Part shown: positions 26,068-33,381 of the stretch, one piece after another | Position numbering within the stretch: position 1 is the stretch's first letter | Layout of the letters: each line of letters opens with the position of its first letter | Assembly (NCBI GenBank): GCA_910589145.1 | Contig: CAJUSD010000005.1 | Coordinates: 62,001-126,000 of the forward strand | Source: an uncultured Oscillospiraceae bacterium | GTDB lineage: Bacteria > Bacillota > Clostridia > Oscillospirales > Ruminococcaceae | DNA length: 64,000 bases | Direction: 5' to 3' | Program-made: the position numbers and the translations under genes | The notes under the pieces: generated by a model | Told to the model about the DNA's origin: nothing | Database searches by the model: none | Seen by the model: the letters and a program-made list of their open reading frames with translations, nothing else

Positions 26068-28410
26068 ATGGAATTTAAAACATTGTTATATGCAAATCTT
26101 CGACGGCATCGGAGCGGGTTAGCTGGTATCTTCCTTTTAATTTTTTTGTCATCCCTTTCTCTTTCCTCGGTATTGACTGTTTGGCATAACTCCGGCAGTT
26201 ATCTGGAAGCAGAGCTGAACCGGGTTGGTTTCGGGGACTTAACCGCTTGGGTTTCAGGCAAATTTGACGGCCTTCCAACAGAAATTGCCGCCCTTGACGC
26301 TGTGGAACAGGTGGAAAGCCAGAAAATCATTTTCACTAATTACACCCTGAATGGTCAGGAATCAGACAGTGAAGGCCAGCTTATCCTCTATACACCGGAG
26401 GAAAACCATTACCGCTTTTTTTCCGAAGATTTTTCCGGTTATATGAGCCAGCCAAAGGAAATCCAGCCGGGAACAGTTTATGTTTCCCCATCTCTTGTCT
26501 CCATGTTCGGGGCGGAAATCGGGGATGAAATGGTTTTTCCCATTGCCCGCTCTGGGAAAAATATAACCCTGGCAATTGCGGGGTGGTTTGAAGATCCGTT
26601 CATGGGCAGTTCTATGATTGGGATGAAGGGTTTTCTTATCAGCGGAAACGACCGGCAAACCGCATTGTCCATTTTGGAATCTGCTGGCATTGATGCATTA
26701 GCGCGAGACGGAGCTATGCTCCATATTTCCGCTAGGGACAAAAAACTTACTGCGTCAGAGCTTGGCGCGGAAATCAATTCCAGTACTTCCCTGCCCCAGT
26801 ACGCCGAATTTGTCCACAGCCGGGAGGCTGTCTCTGGCTTTATGCTGGTGCTGCAAAATGCCTTTGGCGGTTTTCTTCTGGCTTTTGCTGCTGTTCTGCT
26901 ATTTGCATCTGTGGCGGTGCTGGGGCATCAGATACAAAGCGGCATCCGCCAGGATTATGTAAATATTGGTATCCTGAAAACCATGGGTCTGACCAATAAA
27001 TGTTTGAGGGCAGTTCAGGCAGCGCAGTATTTGACGGCTATCCTTCCAGGGATGCTTTTAGGGCTTATACTGGTTCCCGCAGTAAGCAGGACAATTGCCG
27101 CTGCAACCCTTGCCACTACCGGAATCCTTATTCCATCATCTCTGCCGTCAGCCCTCTGTTTTGCGGCTTTTGTCCTTGTATTGGCTGTTCCCGCTGTCTT
27201 TCTTTTTTGGAAATTAGGAAAGCTCGGCCGTGTTGCACCTATGGGGGCCATTCGGGGCAAAACAGGCGGAGGACTGATTTCAGTAAAGGGTTTGCCCAGT
27301 CTTTCCAGCATCTGGCTGGGCGGGAGCCTTGCCCTGCGCCAATTTGTCACAGGAATGGGGCGATATCTGGGAGCCTGCCTTGTGGCTGCACTGTTGGTAT
27401 TCTTTGCCTCAGTTGTTGGGCGGATGGATTCCTGGCTTGGCCCTAACGGTAAGGGCATGATGGACGCCTTTAATCCTGCCGACCATGATCTTGGCGTACA
27501 GTCTTTCGGCACGCTGGTTCAGGAGGATTTTGAGAAAACCATCCGGCAGTACAGCGATATTACCGACGTTTATCTTCTGGCTATGCCCGGCGTTACAGTA
27601 AACGGGGTAGACCATACCGCTAACGTTATTGACCAGCCGGAGCGGTTTCATCTTCTGGAGGGAAGCCCCTGTTATGGTGAAAATGAAATTGTCATTACCC
27701 GATACATGGCGGCGGACTTTGACGTTTCCATTGGCGATACCCTTACCGTGGGGAGCAGCCAAGGCAGCAGGGAATACCTTGTCACTGGAATTTACTCCTG
27801 CGCCAACGATATGGGAGCCACTATCGGCATGAGCCGGGAAGGGTATTTGAAAATTGGAATGGATCACCCCAATCTCTGGTGCTGGCATTACTTTTTATCC
27901 GATCCCTCCCAAAAACCTGCTATTGTAAAGGCTCTGGAATCGGCCTATGGCGGGGATGTTCACGTCCACGAAAATACCTGGCCGGGGTTGTTTGGCATTA
28001 TTGCAGCAATGCGGGCGCTTACCCTTTTCCTTTATGGTATGGCGGCATTGTTTATACTTATTGTCACCGCTATGACCAGTGGAAGGCTGCTTGCGGCAGA
28101 ACGCCGGAACTTAGCCATATACAGGGCAATGGGGTTTACACCGGGAAGTCTGCGCTTTACCTTTGCCCTGCGGTTTGGAATAGCGGCAGTCCCCGGCTTT
28201 CTGGTTGGGACGGTGCTGGCGGCAATATTCACTGACCCTCTGGTTTCCGCTGCCATGGAACTGGCGGGAATCAGCAGCTTTTCCTCCCGTCCGGGGCTTG
28301 GAACTATCCTGTTTCCTGGTATATCCATTACTTTGTTGTTTTTTGCCTCTGGTTGGATGACAGCAGGGAAAATCTCTAAAACCCATATGTCCATACTGGC
28401 AGCAGATTGA
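26068..28410 (+). CDS. FtsX/MacB-type ABC permease
   Basis: This 780-residue permease has two FtsX units. There is an N-terminal membrane helix (about 17-37), a large extracytoplasmic domain (40-260) and three helices around 265-390. A second membrane entry (about 420-440) and extracytoplasmic domain (450-640) follow, then three final helices (650-775). This double architecture is common in Firmicute peptide- or lipoprotein-related ABC systems (BceB-like or LolCE-like in arrangement). It is encoded next to its MacB-type ATPase. The cargo is unknown; the neighbouring lipoproteins are possible partners. Confidence 0.9.
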   Translation: MEFKTLLYANLRRHRSGLAGIFLLIFLSSLSLSSVLTVWHNSGSYLEAELNRVGFGDLTAWVSGKFDGLPTEIAALDAVEQVESQKIIFTNYTLNGQESDSEGQLILYTPEENHYRFFSEDFSGYMSQPKEIQPGTVYVSPSLVSMFGAEIGDEMVFPIARSGKNITLAIAGWFEDPFMGSSMIGMKGFLISGNDRQTALSILESAGIDALARDGAMLHISARDKKLTASELGAEINSSTSLPQYAEFVHSREAVSGFMLVLQNAFGGFLLAFAAVLLFASVAVLGHQIQSGIRQDYVNIGILKTMGLTNKCLRAVQAAQYLTAILPGMLLGLILVPAVSRTIAAATLATTGILIPSSLPSALCFAAFVLVLAVPAVFLFWKLGKLGRVAPMGAIRGKTGGGLISVKGLPSLSSIWLGGSLALRQFVTGMGRYLGACLVAALLVFFASVVGRMDSWLGPNGKGMMDAFNPADHDLGVQSFGTLVQEDFEKTIRQYSDITDVYLLAMPGVTVNGVDHTANVIDQPERFHLLEGSPCYGENEIVITRYMAADFDVSIGDTLTVGSSQGSREYLVTGIYSCANDMGATIGMSREGYLKIGMDHPNLWCWHYFLSDPSQKPAIVKALESAYGGDVHVHENTWPGLFGIIAAMRALTLFLYGMAALFILIVTAMTSGRLLAAERRNLAIYRAMGFTPGSLRFTFALRFGIAAVPGFLVGTVLAAIFTDPLVSAAMELAGISSFSSRPGLGTILFPGISITLLFFASGWMTAGKISKTHMSILAAD

Positions 28411-28454
28411 TTTACTATGCTTTTTTATCATGGACATATATTTATTATAAGTAT

Positions 28455-28483
28455 TTGCTATATTTAGAAACCCGGATTATAAT
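28455..28483 (+). promoter_or_regulatory. Candidate internal promoter
   Basis: TTGCTA (28455-28460) and a perfect TATAAT (28478-28483) are 17 bp apart, 45 bp upstream of the lipoprotein gene at 28528. The second half of the cluster may therefore have its own transcript. Confidence 0.65.
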
Positions 28484-28527
28484 TAGGATTCAGAAAAACA
28501 TAATGTACTTGGAAAGGATGTACTGCA

Positions 28528-29226
28528 ATGAAAAGAAAATTATTCAAAACAGTTTCGATTTTTTTAATTTTAACTGCTTCCCTTGCTGGATGCAGCCAAA
28601 ACACGCTTTCCAGCTCCCAGGACAGCAGTTCAACAGCAGGTTTAGGCCAGGCCAGCATCATAAACAGTTCCAGCGAAAGCCCTTCCAGCCCTGACAGCAG
28701 TCCTACAAATACTTCTATCAGCACTGGCAGCCAGGAGAGCAATATAACGGTTCTTGCTGCCAACGAAAACAACAGTTCACAGGAAACCATCAGCGCAGAA
28801 CCAGAAAATGGCTCTGATACAGAACTTATTGTTCAGTTTGGGCAGGATGGTACATCCTTTACCATGCATCTATATGACAACGAGACTGCGGCAGCCATTG
28901 CCCGCCATGTGGGAACTGCAAGCTGGCAGCTTCCTATCTACCACTATGACGATTATGACAACTGGGAAGTTATGCAGTACTATGATATCCCCAGCAGGTA
29001 TGAAATCCCGTCCAACCCCGAAAGGATTGCCAGCGAAGCCGCTGGGACAGTTTACTACTCAGAGCCTAACCGTATTGTTCTGTTTTTCCACGAGGCGGAA
29101 GTCTCCGGTGAATATACCCCTGTAGGTTACTTTGATGATACAGACGAATTTGTAAGCGCCGTTGAAAACAACCCGGTTCTGGAGGGCTGGGGGAACAAGC
29201 TGGTATTTATCAGCCCAAGCAAGTAA
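28528..29226 (+). CDS. Cyclophilin-like domain lipoprotein
   Basis: This 232-residue predicted lipoprotein has a lipobox (SLAGC, Cys22) and a long Ser/Asn/Thr-rich linker to about residue 95. The domain that follows (TSFTMHLYDNETAAAIARHVGTASWQLPIYHYDDYDNWEVMQYYDIPSRYEIPSN...AAGTVYYSEPNRIVLFFHEAE) fits the cyclophilin-like fold family known from small bacterial proteins of unclear, probably non-isomerase, function. It would sit outside the cell on the membrane. A second, apparently damaged relative is encoded at 31013-31564. Confidence 0.75.
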   Translation: MKRKLFKTVSIFLILTASLAGCSQNTLSSSQDSSSTAGLGQASIINSSSESPSSPDSSPTNTSISTGSQESNITVLAANENNSSQETISAEPENGSDTELIVQFGQDGTSFTMHLYDNETAAAIARHVGTASWQLPIYHYDDYDNWEVMQYYDIPSRYEIPSNPERIASEAAGTVYYSEPNRIVLFFHEAEVSGEYTPVGYFDDTDEFVSAVENNPVLEGWGNKLVFISPSK

Positions 29227-29252
29227 GTACAGGTAAAGAGAGAAGGGTAAAC

Positions 29253-29483
29253 ATGAAGCTTTCCTGTTCTGAGGAAGATATCATTCAAAATCTGCGGGAT
29301 GCAGGCTGTAACGAAAAGGATATTTCTTCCTTTTTAGAGTGTATCAAGTGCGGAAGGGAACCAGAGAGTTTCCGGCTGCTGAAAAAACAGCGGAGCCGCC
29401 TTTTAGATACTGTCCATGAAGAACAGAAAAAGATAGACTGCCTGGATTATTTGGTATACCAGATGAAAAAAACAAACAAATGA
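29253..29483 (+). CDS. Small helical cytosolic protein, unknown
   Basis: This 76-residue charged protein (CSEEDIIQNLRDAGCNEKDISSFLECIKCGREPES...LLDTVHEEQKKIDCLDYLVYQMKKT) has no signal or membrane segment and is predicted to be mostly helical. I cannot name the family. GAGAGAAGG precedes its ATG. It is 26 bp after the lipoprotein gene and its end overlaps the region just before the DUF3737 gene, so the three are likely co-translated. The conserved-looking cysteines (5, 19, 30, 33, 63) are notable but no metal motif is clear. Confidence 0.7.
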   Translation: MKLSCSEEDIIQNLRDAGCNEKDISSFLECIKCGREPESFRLLKKQRSRLLDTVHEEQKKIDCLDYLVYQMKKTNK

Positions 29484-29497
29484 AAGGAGCTTTTCAG

Positions 29498-30349
29498 ATG
29501 AAAACCATTGCAAACAGAACTTTTGATGAAGAACGGGCATTTTACGGTGAGGAAAGCGTTTTAGTAAAGGATTGCTCCTTCGATGGCCCCGCCGACGGGG
29601 AAAGCGCCTTTAAAGAAGGGAAAAACGTCCATATTGACGGCTGCTTTTTCAATCTCCGCTATCCATTCTGGCACGACGAGGGGCTTGTAATTACAAGCTC
29701 AGAGATGACCGAGCTTTGCCGGGCTGCTCTATGGTACTCACATGATGTAGAAATTCAGGACAGCAAGCTTCATGGTATCAAGGCCCTTCGGGAGTGCGGC
29801 AATGTTCGGATAAAGGGATGTGACATCATCTCCCCGGAATTCGGATGGTCTACTCGGGGAATTGAAGTGGAAGGCTGCACCATCCAAAGCGAATATTTTA
29901 TGATGCGTTCCGTTAATCTTACTTTCCAAGATGTGCAGATGAAGGGAAAATATTCCTTCCAGTACATTGAGAACGCTGTGTTTGAGAACTGCACTTTTGA
30001 TACCAAAGACGCTTTTTGGCATGGAAAAAATATTACTGTGAAAAACAGTGTAATAAAGGGAGAATATCTGGCCTGGTACAGCGAAAATGTCACATTCATT
30101 AACTGCAAAATTATCGGTACGCAGCCCCTTTGCTATTGCAGGAACCTCCGTCTGATTGACTGCGAGATGATTGACACAGACCTTGCTTTCGAGCGTTCAG
30201 AGGTGGAAGCAGCCCTTACCGCTCCCATTGACAGTATAAAAAATCCCCTGTCCGGCCATATCTATGTTCCGTCAGTTGGGAAAATTATTCGGGACATAGA
30301 CGGGGCCAGCGGGGAGATTATTATAGCAAAAAAATGCCAATGTGCTTAA
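29498..30349 (+). CDS. DUF3737 family protein (right-handed beta-helix)
   Basis: This is a 283-residue protein made almost wholly of short repeats such as VLVKDCSFDG, VHIDGCFFN, VRIKGCDIIS and VTFINCKIIG. They would stack into a right-handed parallel beta-helix. The pattern and its start (MKTIANRTFDEERAFYGEESVLVKDCSFDGPADGESAFKE) match DUF3737 proteins, which are widespread in gut Firmicutes and of unknown role. No signal peptide is seen, so it is cytosolic. The ATG at 29498 follows AAAGGAG; an open extension to 29480 overlaps the previous stop. Confidence 0.85.
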   Translation: MKTIANRTFDEERAFYGEESVLVKDCSFDGPADGESAFKEGKNVHIDGCFFNLRYPFWHDEGLVITSSEMTELCRAALWYSHDVEIQDSKLHGIKALRECGNVRIKGCDIISPEFGWSTRGIEVEGCTIQSEYFMMRSVNLTFQDVQMKGKYSFQYIENAVFENCTFDTKDAFWHGKNITVKNSVIKGEYLAWYSENVTFINCKIIGTQPLCYCRNLRLIDCEMIDTDLAFERSEVEAALTAPIDSIKNPLSGHIYVPSVGKIIRDIDGASGEIIIAKKCQCA

Positions 30350-30371
30350 TGCTTTGAAGGGGAAAATAAAA

Positions 30372-30986
30372 ATGGGGTTTCTTCTGAAAGGCATTTGTAT
30401 TGGTCTGCTGTTTGGCATTCCGGCGGGTGCTGTCGGGGCTTTGACGGTACAGCGCACCCTCCACGGCGGAGCTAAGGCGGGACTTTTCACTGGGCTTGGC
30501 TCCTCGGCGGCAGACTGTTTTTATGCTTCGGTTGGTGTTTTTGGCCTTACATTTATTTCGGATTTCCTTCTTCGGTTTCAGACCGCCATCCATCTTTTGG
30601 GCGGCGGTCTGGTTCTTTTCATGGGTGTCCGCCTGCTGATAAAAAAGGAAATAGCCGCTGGTGCTGCTCCCCAAGCCATTGGATTTGCAGGGATGTTTCT
30701 TTCATCCTTTATGATTGGCATTACAAACCCTGCGGAAATTCTTACATTTCTATTTGCCTTTTCCTGGTTTGGAATTTCCGGCGGAATGTTCCTTTCAGAT
30801 GGCCTGCTGCTGGTCTGCGGAGTGTTTGCAGGTACTTATCTTTGGTGGGGCGCTTTGACCGTTGGAGCCGGATTTGTTGGGAAGCGAATAGACAAAGTGA
30901 ACCTGTGGGGAATCAATCGGGTTTTTGGAGGAATCCTCTGCCTTTTGGGGATAGTGGTATTCCTTCGCCTGATTTTTGAACATTGA
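30372..30986 (+). CDS. LysE/RhtB-type exporter
   Basis: This 204-residue membrane protein with about six hydrophobic segments has the LysE-family opening (GFLLKGICIGLLFGIPAGAVGALTVQRTLHGGAKAGLFTGLGSSAADCFYASVGVFG). The later TNPAEILTFLFAFS is a version of the NPK/NPG segment. These proteins export amino acids or similar small polar compounds. ATG 30372 is preceded by AAGGGGAA. The gene lies 22 bp after the DUF3737 gene and its stop overlaps the TTG of the next frame. Confidence 0.8.
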   Translation: MGFLLKGICIGLLFGIPAGAVGALTVQRTLHGGAKAGLFTGLGSSAADCFYASVGVFGLTFISDFLLRFQTAIHLLGGGLVLFMGVRLLIKKEIAAGAAPQAIGFAGMFLSSFMIGITNPAEILTFLFAFSWFGISGGMFLSDGLLLVCGVFAGTYLWWGALTVGAGFVGKRIDKVNLWGINRVFGGILCLLGIVVFLRLIFEH

Positions 30987-31012
30987 AACAATCAAAGAGA
31001 GGAGGGTTTGCT

Positions 31013-31564
31013 ATAAATCACGATAGTTTGAATTTTGGGGCTGGGCTTCTTTCTCTGCTTTTGGCGTTTGCCGGATATGGCGATGTACAGGAAAATGAAT
31101 CCTCGTTGCAAAGCATATGGGCGGAAAGTGCGCCGTTTGTATCTGAATCCATGGAAATCGAATCCTCACAACCGGAACTGTCAAATGAAAATGCTCAGGG
31201 GGCCAGCGAAATGAAACTGAATGTACAAGCAGGAGGGCGCACCTTTTCTGCGGCCTTTGAGGACAACGACACTGTAAATGCTTTTATGGAAATGATACGG
31301 GATGCTCCCATAATGATCCAAATGAGTGATTATTCCGGTTTTGAAAAAGTGGGATCTTTGGGGAAAAGCCTGCCTGCTGACGACCGTCAAACCACCACCC
31401 AGGCGGGGGACATTGTTTTATACAATGGAAATCAAATTGTTATTTTCTATGGTTCTAATGCCTGGAGCTATACAAGGCTGGGGAAAATTGATGACCTTTC
31501 CGGCTGGGAGGAAGCTTTGGGAACTGGGGATGTAACTGTGACTTTTTCTTTAGCTGGGCGGTAA
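31013..31564 (+). pseudogene. Cyclophilin-like protein with damaged start and lipobox
   Basis: The reading frame codes for a domain related to that at 28528 (MKLNVQAGGRTFSAAFEDNDTVNAFMEMIRD...GDIVLYNGNQIVIFYGS). A strong GGAGGG site (31001-31006) stands six bases before ATA at 31013, where ATG would be expected. The would-be lipoprotein signal LLSLLLAFAGYGD has Tyr (TAT, 31076-31078) in place of the lipid-carrying Cys. Both are single G-to-A changes from functional codons. The frame is otherwise intact for 183 codons. It may be a recent pseudogene, or start at the TTG at 30983 that overlaps the LysE stop, which would bury the ribosome site. Confidence 0.6.
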
Positions 31565-31579
31565 CGGTTCGCGAATTGG

Positions 31580-31803
31580 AATTCGCTGGGTTAAAAAGCC
31601 CTTTTAATCTCCTTTCTTATGTTGTTCCTGGTCTGGACCAGTTTCTCCCACCAAGGTATTTTGCTTTCGCAAACGGGCTTTTTTCTCTTTTAGATTTTGC
31701 TTTTTTGTAATTTTTAGTATGTTGGAGTATTTCGCGCCTGCGGGCGCGACCAGAGGAACTTTTTAGGAAAGTTCCTCTGGACTCTTCAAACCTTTTTAAT
31801 CTG
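31580..31803. repeat. Long dispersed repeat, copy 2 (contains hairpin repeat copy C)
   Basis: The gap before the LytTR gene holds the second copy of the element at 16882-17103. The block order is the same: AATTCGCTGGGT, AAAAAGCCC, TTTTGCTTTCGCAAACGGGCTTTT, TCTCTTTTAGATTTTGCTTTT, then TATTTCGCGCCTGCGGGCGCGAC. The hairpin stem CAGAGGAACTTT/AAAGTTCCTCTG (31751-31779, loop TTAGG) is identical to copy A and different from copy B. The rest of the gap (31804-31923) is AT-rich, with a TATAAT at 31883-31888 as the likely -10 of the next gene. Confidence 0.75.
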
Positions 31804-31923
31804 CTTTAGGTTATATGTGTTGCAGGTTTTATCTGCAAATACGCAATTTGATTTTTTGGGAGCATTTTTTTCGATATTATGCTATAATAAGGATATCTTT
31901 GCACACAGGGGCAGTGATATCCA

Positions 31924-32625
31924 ATGAAAATGAAAATAGCAGTCTGTGACGACGAATCAACCCAGACTGAAACCATCTCCTCTATTGTCGAAAAGTGGGG
32001 GACAACCTCTGGCCACATCTGTGAGATTAAATCCTTTTCTTCATCGGAGGCGTTTCTCTTTGACTATGATGAAGAAAAGACTTATGATATTCTTTTGCTG
32101 GATGTAGAAATGAAAGGAATGTCCGGCGTTGACCTTGCCAAACGTATCCGCCGGGATAATAAACGGGCGGAGATTGTCTTTATAACCTCCCACTTTGAGT
32201 TTTTCGGCGAGGGTTATGAGGTGAACGCCCTTCATTATCTGATTAAGCCTATTACAGAGGAAAAACTGCTGCCGGTACTTTCCAGGGCAGCAGAAAAACT
32301 TTCAGTGGAACCGCCTTCCCTGGTGGTTATCTGCGAAAGCGGAACCGTCAAACTTTGGGAATCTGAAATTGTATATGTGGAATCTCTGCTGCACTATATT
32401 ATAATCCATACTTTAAAAGGGGATTACAAAACTAAGGAAAGTATCTCCGCCTTTTCGGAGAGGGTCAGCAATGATTTTTACCGTGTCCATCGTTCCTATC
32501 TGGCATCCCTCAAACACATTGTAAGGATATCAAGGAATACAATATGTATGGAAAATGGGACGGAACTTCCTTTGGCGCGGGGAAAATATGATGATATTAA
32601 CCGGGCGTTTATTGAGCGGAATTGA
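31924..32625 (+). CDS. LytTR-family response regulator
   Basis: This 233-residue regulator has a receiver domain with the acidic pair Asp9-Asp10, phospho-acceptor Asp60 (DILLLDVEMKGMSG), the switch Thr in FITSH and Lys in LIKP. A C-terminal LytTR DNA-binding domain follows (VYVESLLHYIIIHTLKGDYKTKESISAFSERVSNDFYRVHRSYLASLKHI). The AgrA/ComE/VirR class binds paired 9-bp repeats upstream of weak -35 promoters. It overlaps the next coding region's upstream part by a few codons' distance and is followed by a kinase and six ABC genes, its probable targets (see the dyad at 33291). Confidence 0.93.
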   Translation: MKMKIAVCDDESTQTETISSIVEKWGTTSGHICEIKSFSSSEAFLFDYDEEKTYDILLLDVEMKGMSGVDLAKRIRRDNKRAEIVFITSHFEFFGEGYEVNALHYLIKPITEEKLLPVLSRAAEKLSVEPPSLVVICESGTVKLWESEIVYVESLLHYIIIHTLKGDYKTKESISAFSERVSNDFYRVHRSYLASLKHIVRISRNTICMENGTELPLARGKYDDINRAFIERN

Positions 32626-32635
32626 GGGCGGAAGT

Positions 32636-33286
32636 ATGAGAAAGAAAACATATTTGAAGCTTGTGGAATATCAGACGGAGCAGGCAAAGCGGCACTTGGG
32701 AGAGGTTCGAAGCATCTATACGGAAATGCGGGGTTACAAACATGATTTCCACCACCACCTTCAAACCTTGAAAGGCCAGTTGAAAGCCGGGGAGCTGGAA
32801 CGGGCGCTGGTATATATTGAACAGCTTAACCATCAGCTTATGAATGTAGATACCCTGTTAAAAACAGGAAATGTTTCCCTGGATGCAATTCTTTCAGCAA
32901 AAGTCGCCCAGGCAAAAGCAGAAAATATTGCTGTGACAGTAAAAGCATCTGTACCTGATCATCTTACTATTACCGATGCAGAACTGAGCATTATTGTAGG
33001 GAATCTGCTGGACAACGCCATTGAAGCCTGTCAAGCTGTACCAGAAGGGCGTTTTATTCGGCTTTATATAGCAATGAAGGGGAAAATGCTCTACTTTTCC
33101 ATGCTCAATTCTGCTGGGGAGAAGAAGCAGAGAACCGGAAAGCTTTTCCTTTCCCGCAAGAAAGGATTTCATGGCTTTGGGTTGAAAAGGGCAGAAGCTA
33201 TATTGGAAGGCCACGGCGGATGGTGTAAATATAACAGCGAGGAGGGAGCCTTTACCTCAGAATTTCTGGTTCCCGCCATCGAATAA
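32636..33286 (+). CDS. Short soluble GHKL sensor histidine kinase
   Basis: This is a 216-residue kinase with a dimerisation/phosphorylation segment (MRGYKHDFHHHLQTLKGQL, His36 as likely acceptor) and a GHKL ATPase domain with the N box IIVGNLLDNAIEAC and G box GFHGFGLKRAEAIL. It belongs to the AgrC/CitA-like GHKL group usually paired with LytTR regulators. It lacks the membrane sensor domain normally found in AgrC, so any signal must be cytosolic or come through another protein. ATG 32636 with GAGGGCGGA upstream is preferred; an open extension to 32555 overlaps the regulator gene. Confidence 0.85.
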   Translation: MRKKTYLKLVEYQTEQAKRHLGEVRSIYTEMRGYKHDFHHHLQTLKGQLKAGELERALVYIEQLNHQLMNVDTLLKTGNVSLDAILSAKVAQAKAENIAVTVKASVPDHLTITDAELSIIVGNLLDNAIEACQAVPEGRFIRLYIAMKGKMLYFSMLNSAGEKKQRTGKLFLSRKKGFHGFGLKRAEAILEGHGGWCKYNSEEGAFTSEFLVPAIE

Positions 33287-33290
33287 ATGC

Positions 33291-33356
33291 AATTCGTGTA
33301 CTGACAGACGCAGTTAGTGCACGAATTTTCTTTTTCGTGGTTTTTTATGGTAGAAT
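33291..33356 (+). promoter_or_regulatory. Dyad operator and promoter before the ABC array
   Basis: A 15-bp imperfect inverted repeat (AATTCGTGTACTGAC, 33291-33305, and GTTAGTGCACGAATT, 33313-33327; 13 of 15 positions pair) lies upstream of a TAGAAT -10 (33351-33356) with no good -35. The right arm contains CAGTTAGT, close to a LytTR half-site. The same sequence followed by TTTTCTTTTT could alternatively act as a terminator of the regulator-kinase transcript. Confidence 0.5.
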
Positions 33357-33381
33357 ACAGTCCGAAGGGAGGCCAAAGCCC

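Noticed and set aside
31565..31806. Repeats considered as a CRISPR array
   Set aside because: The repeated blocks are not evenly spaced, spacers are absent and the same element is dispersed in the window.
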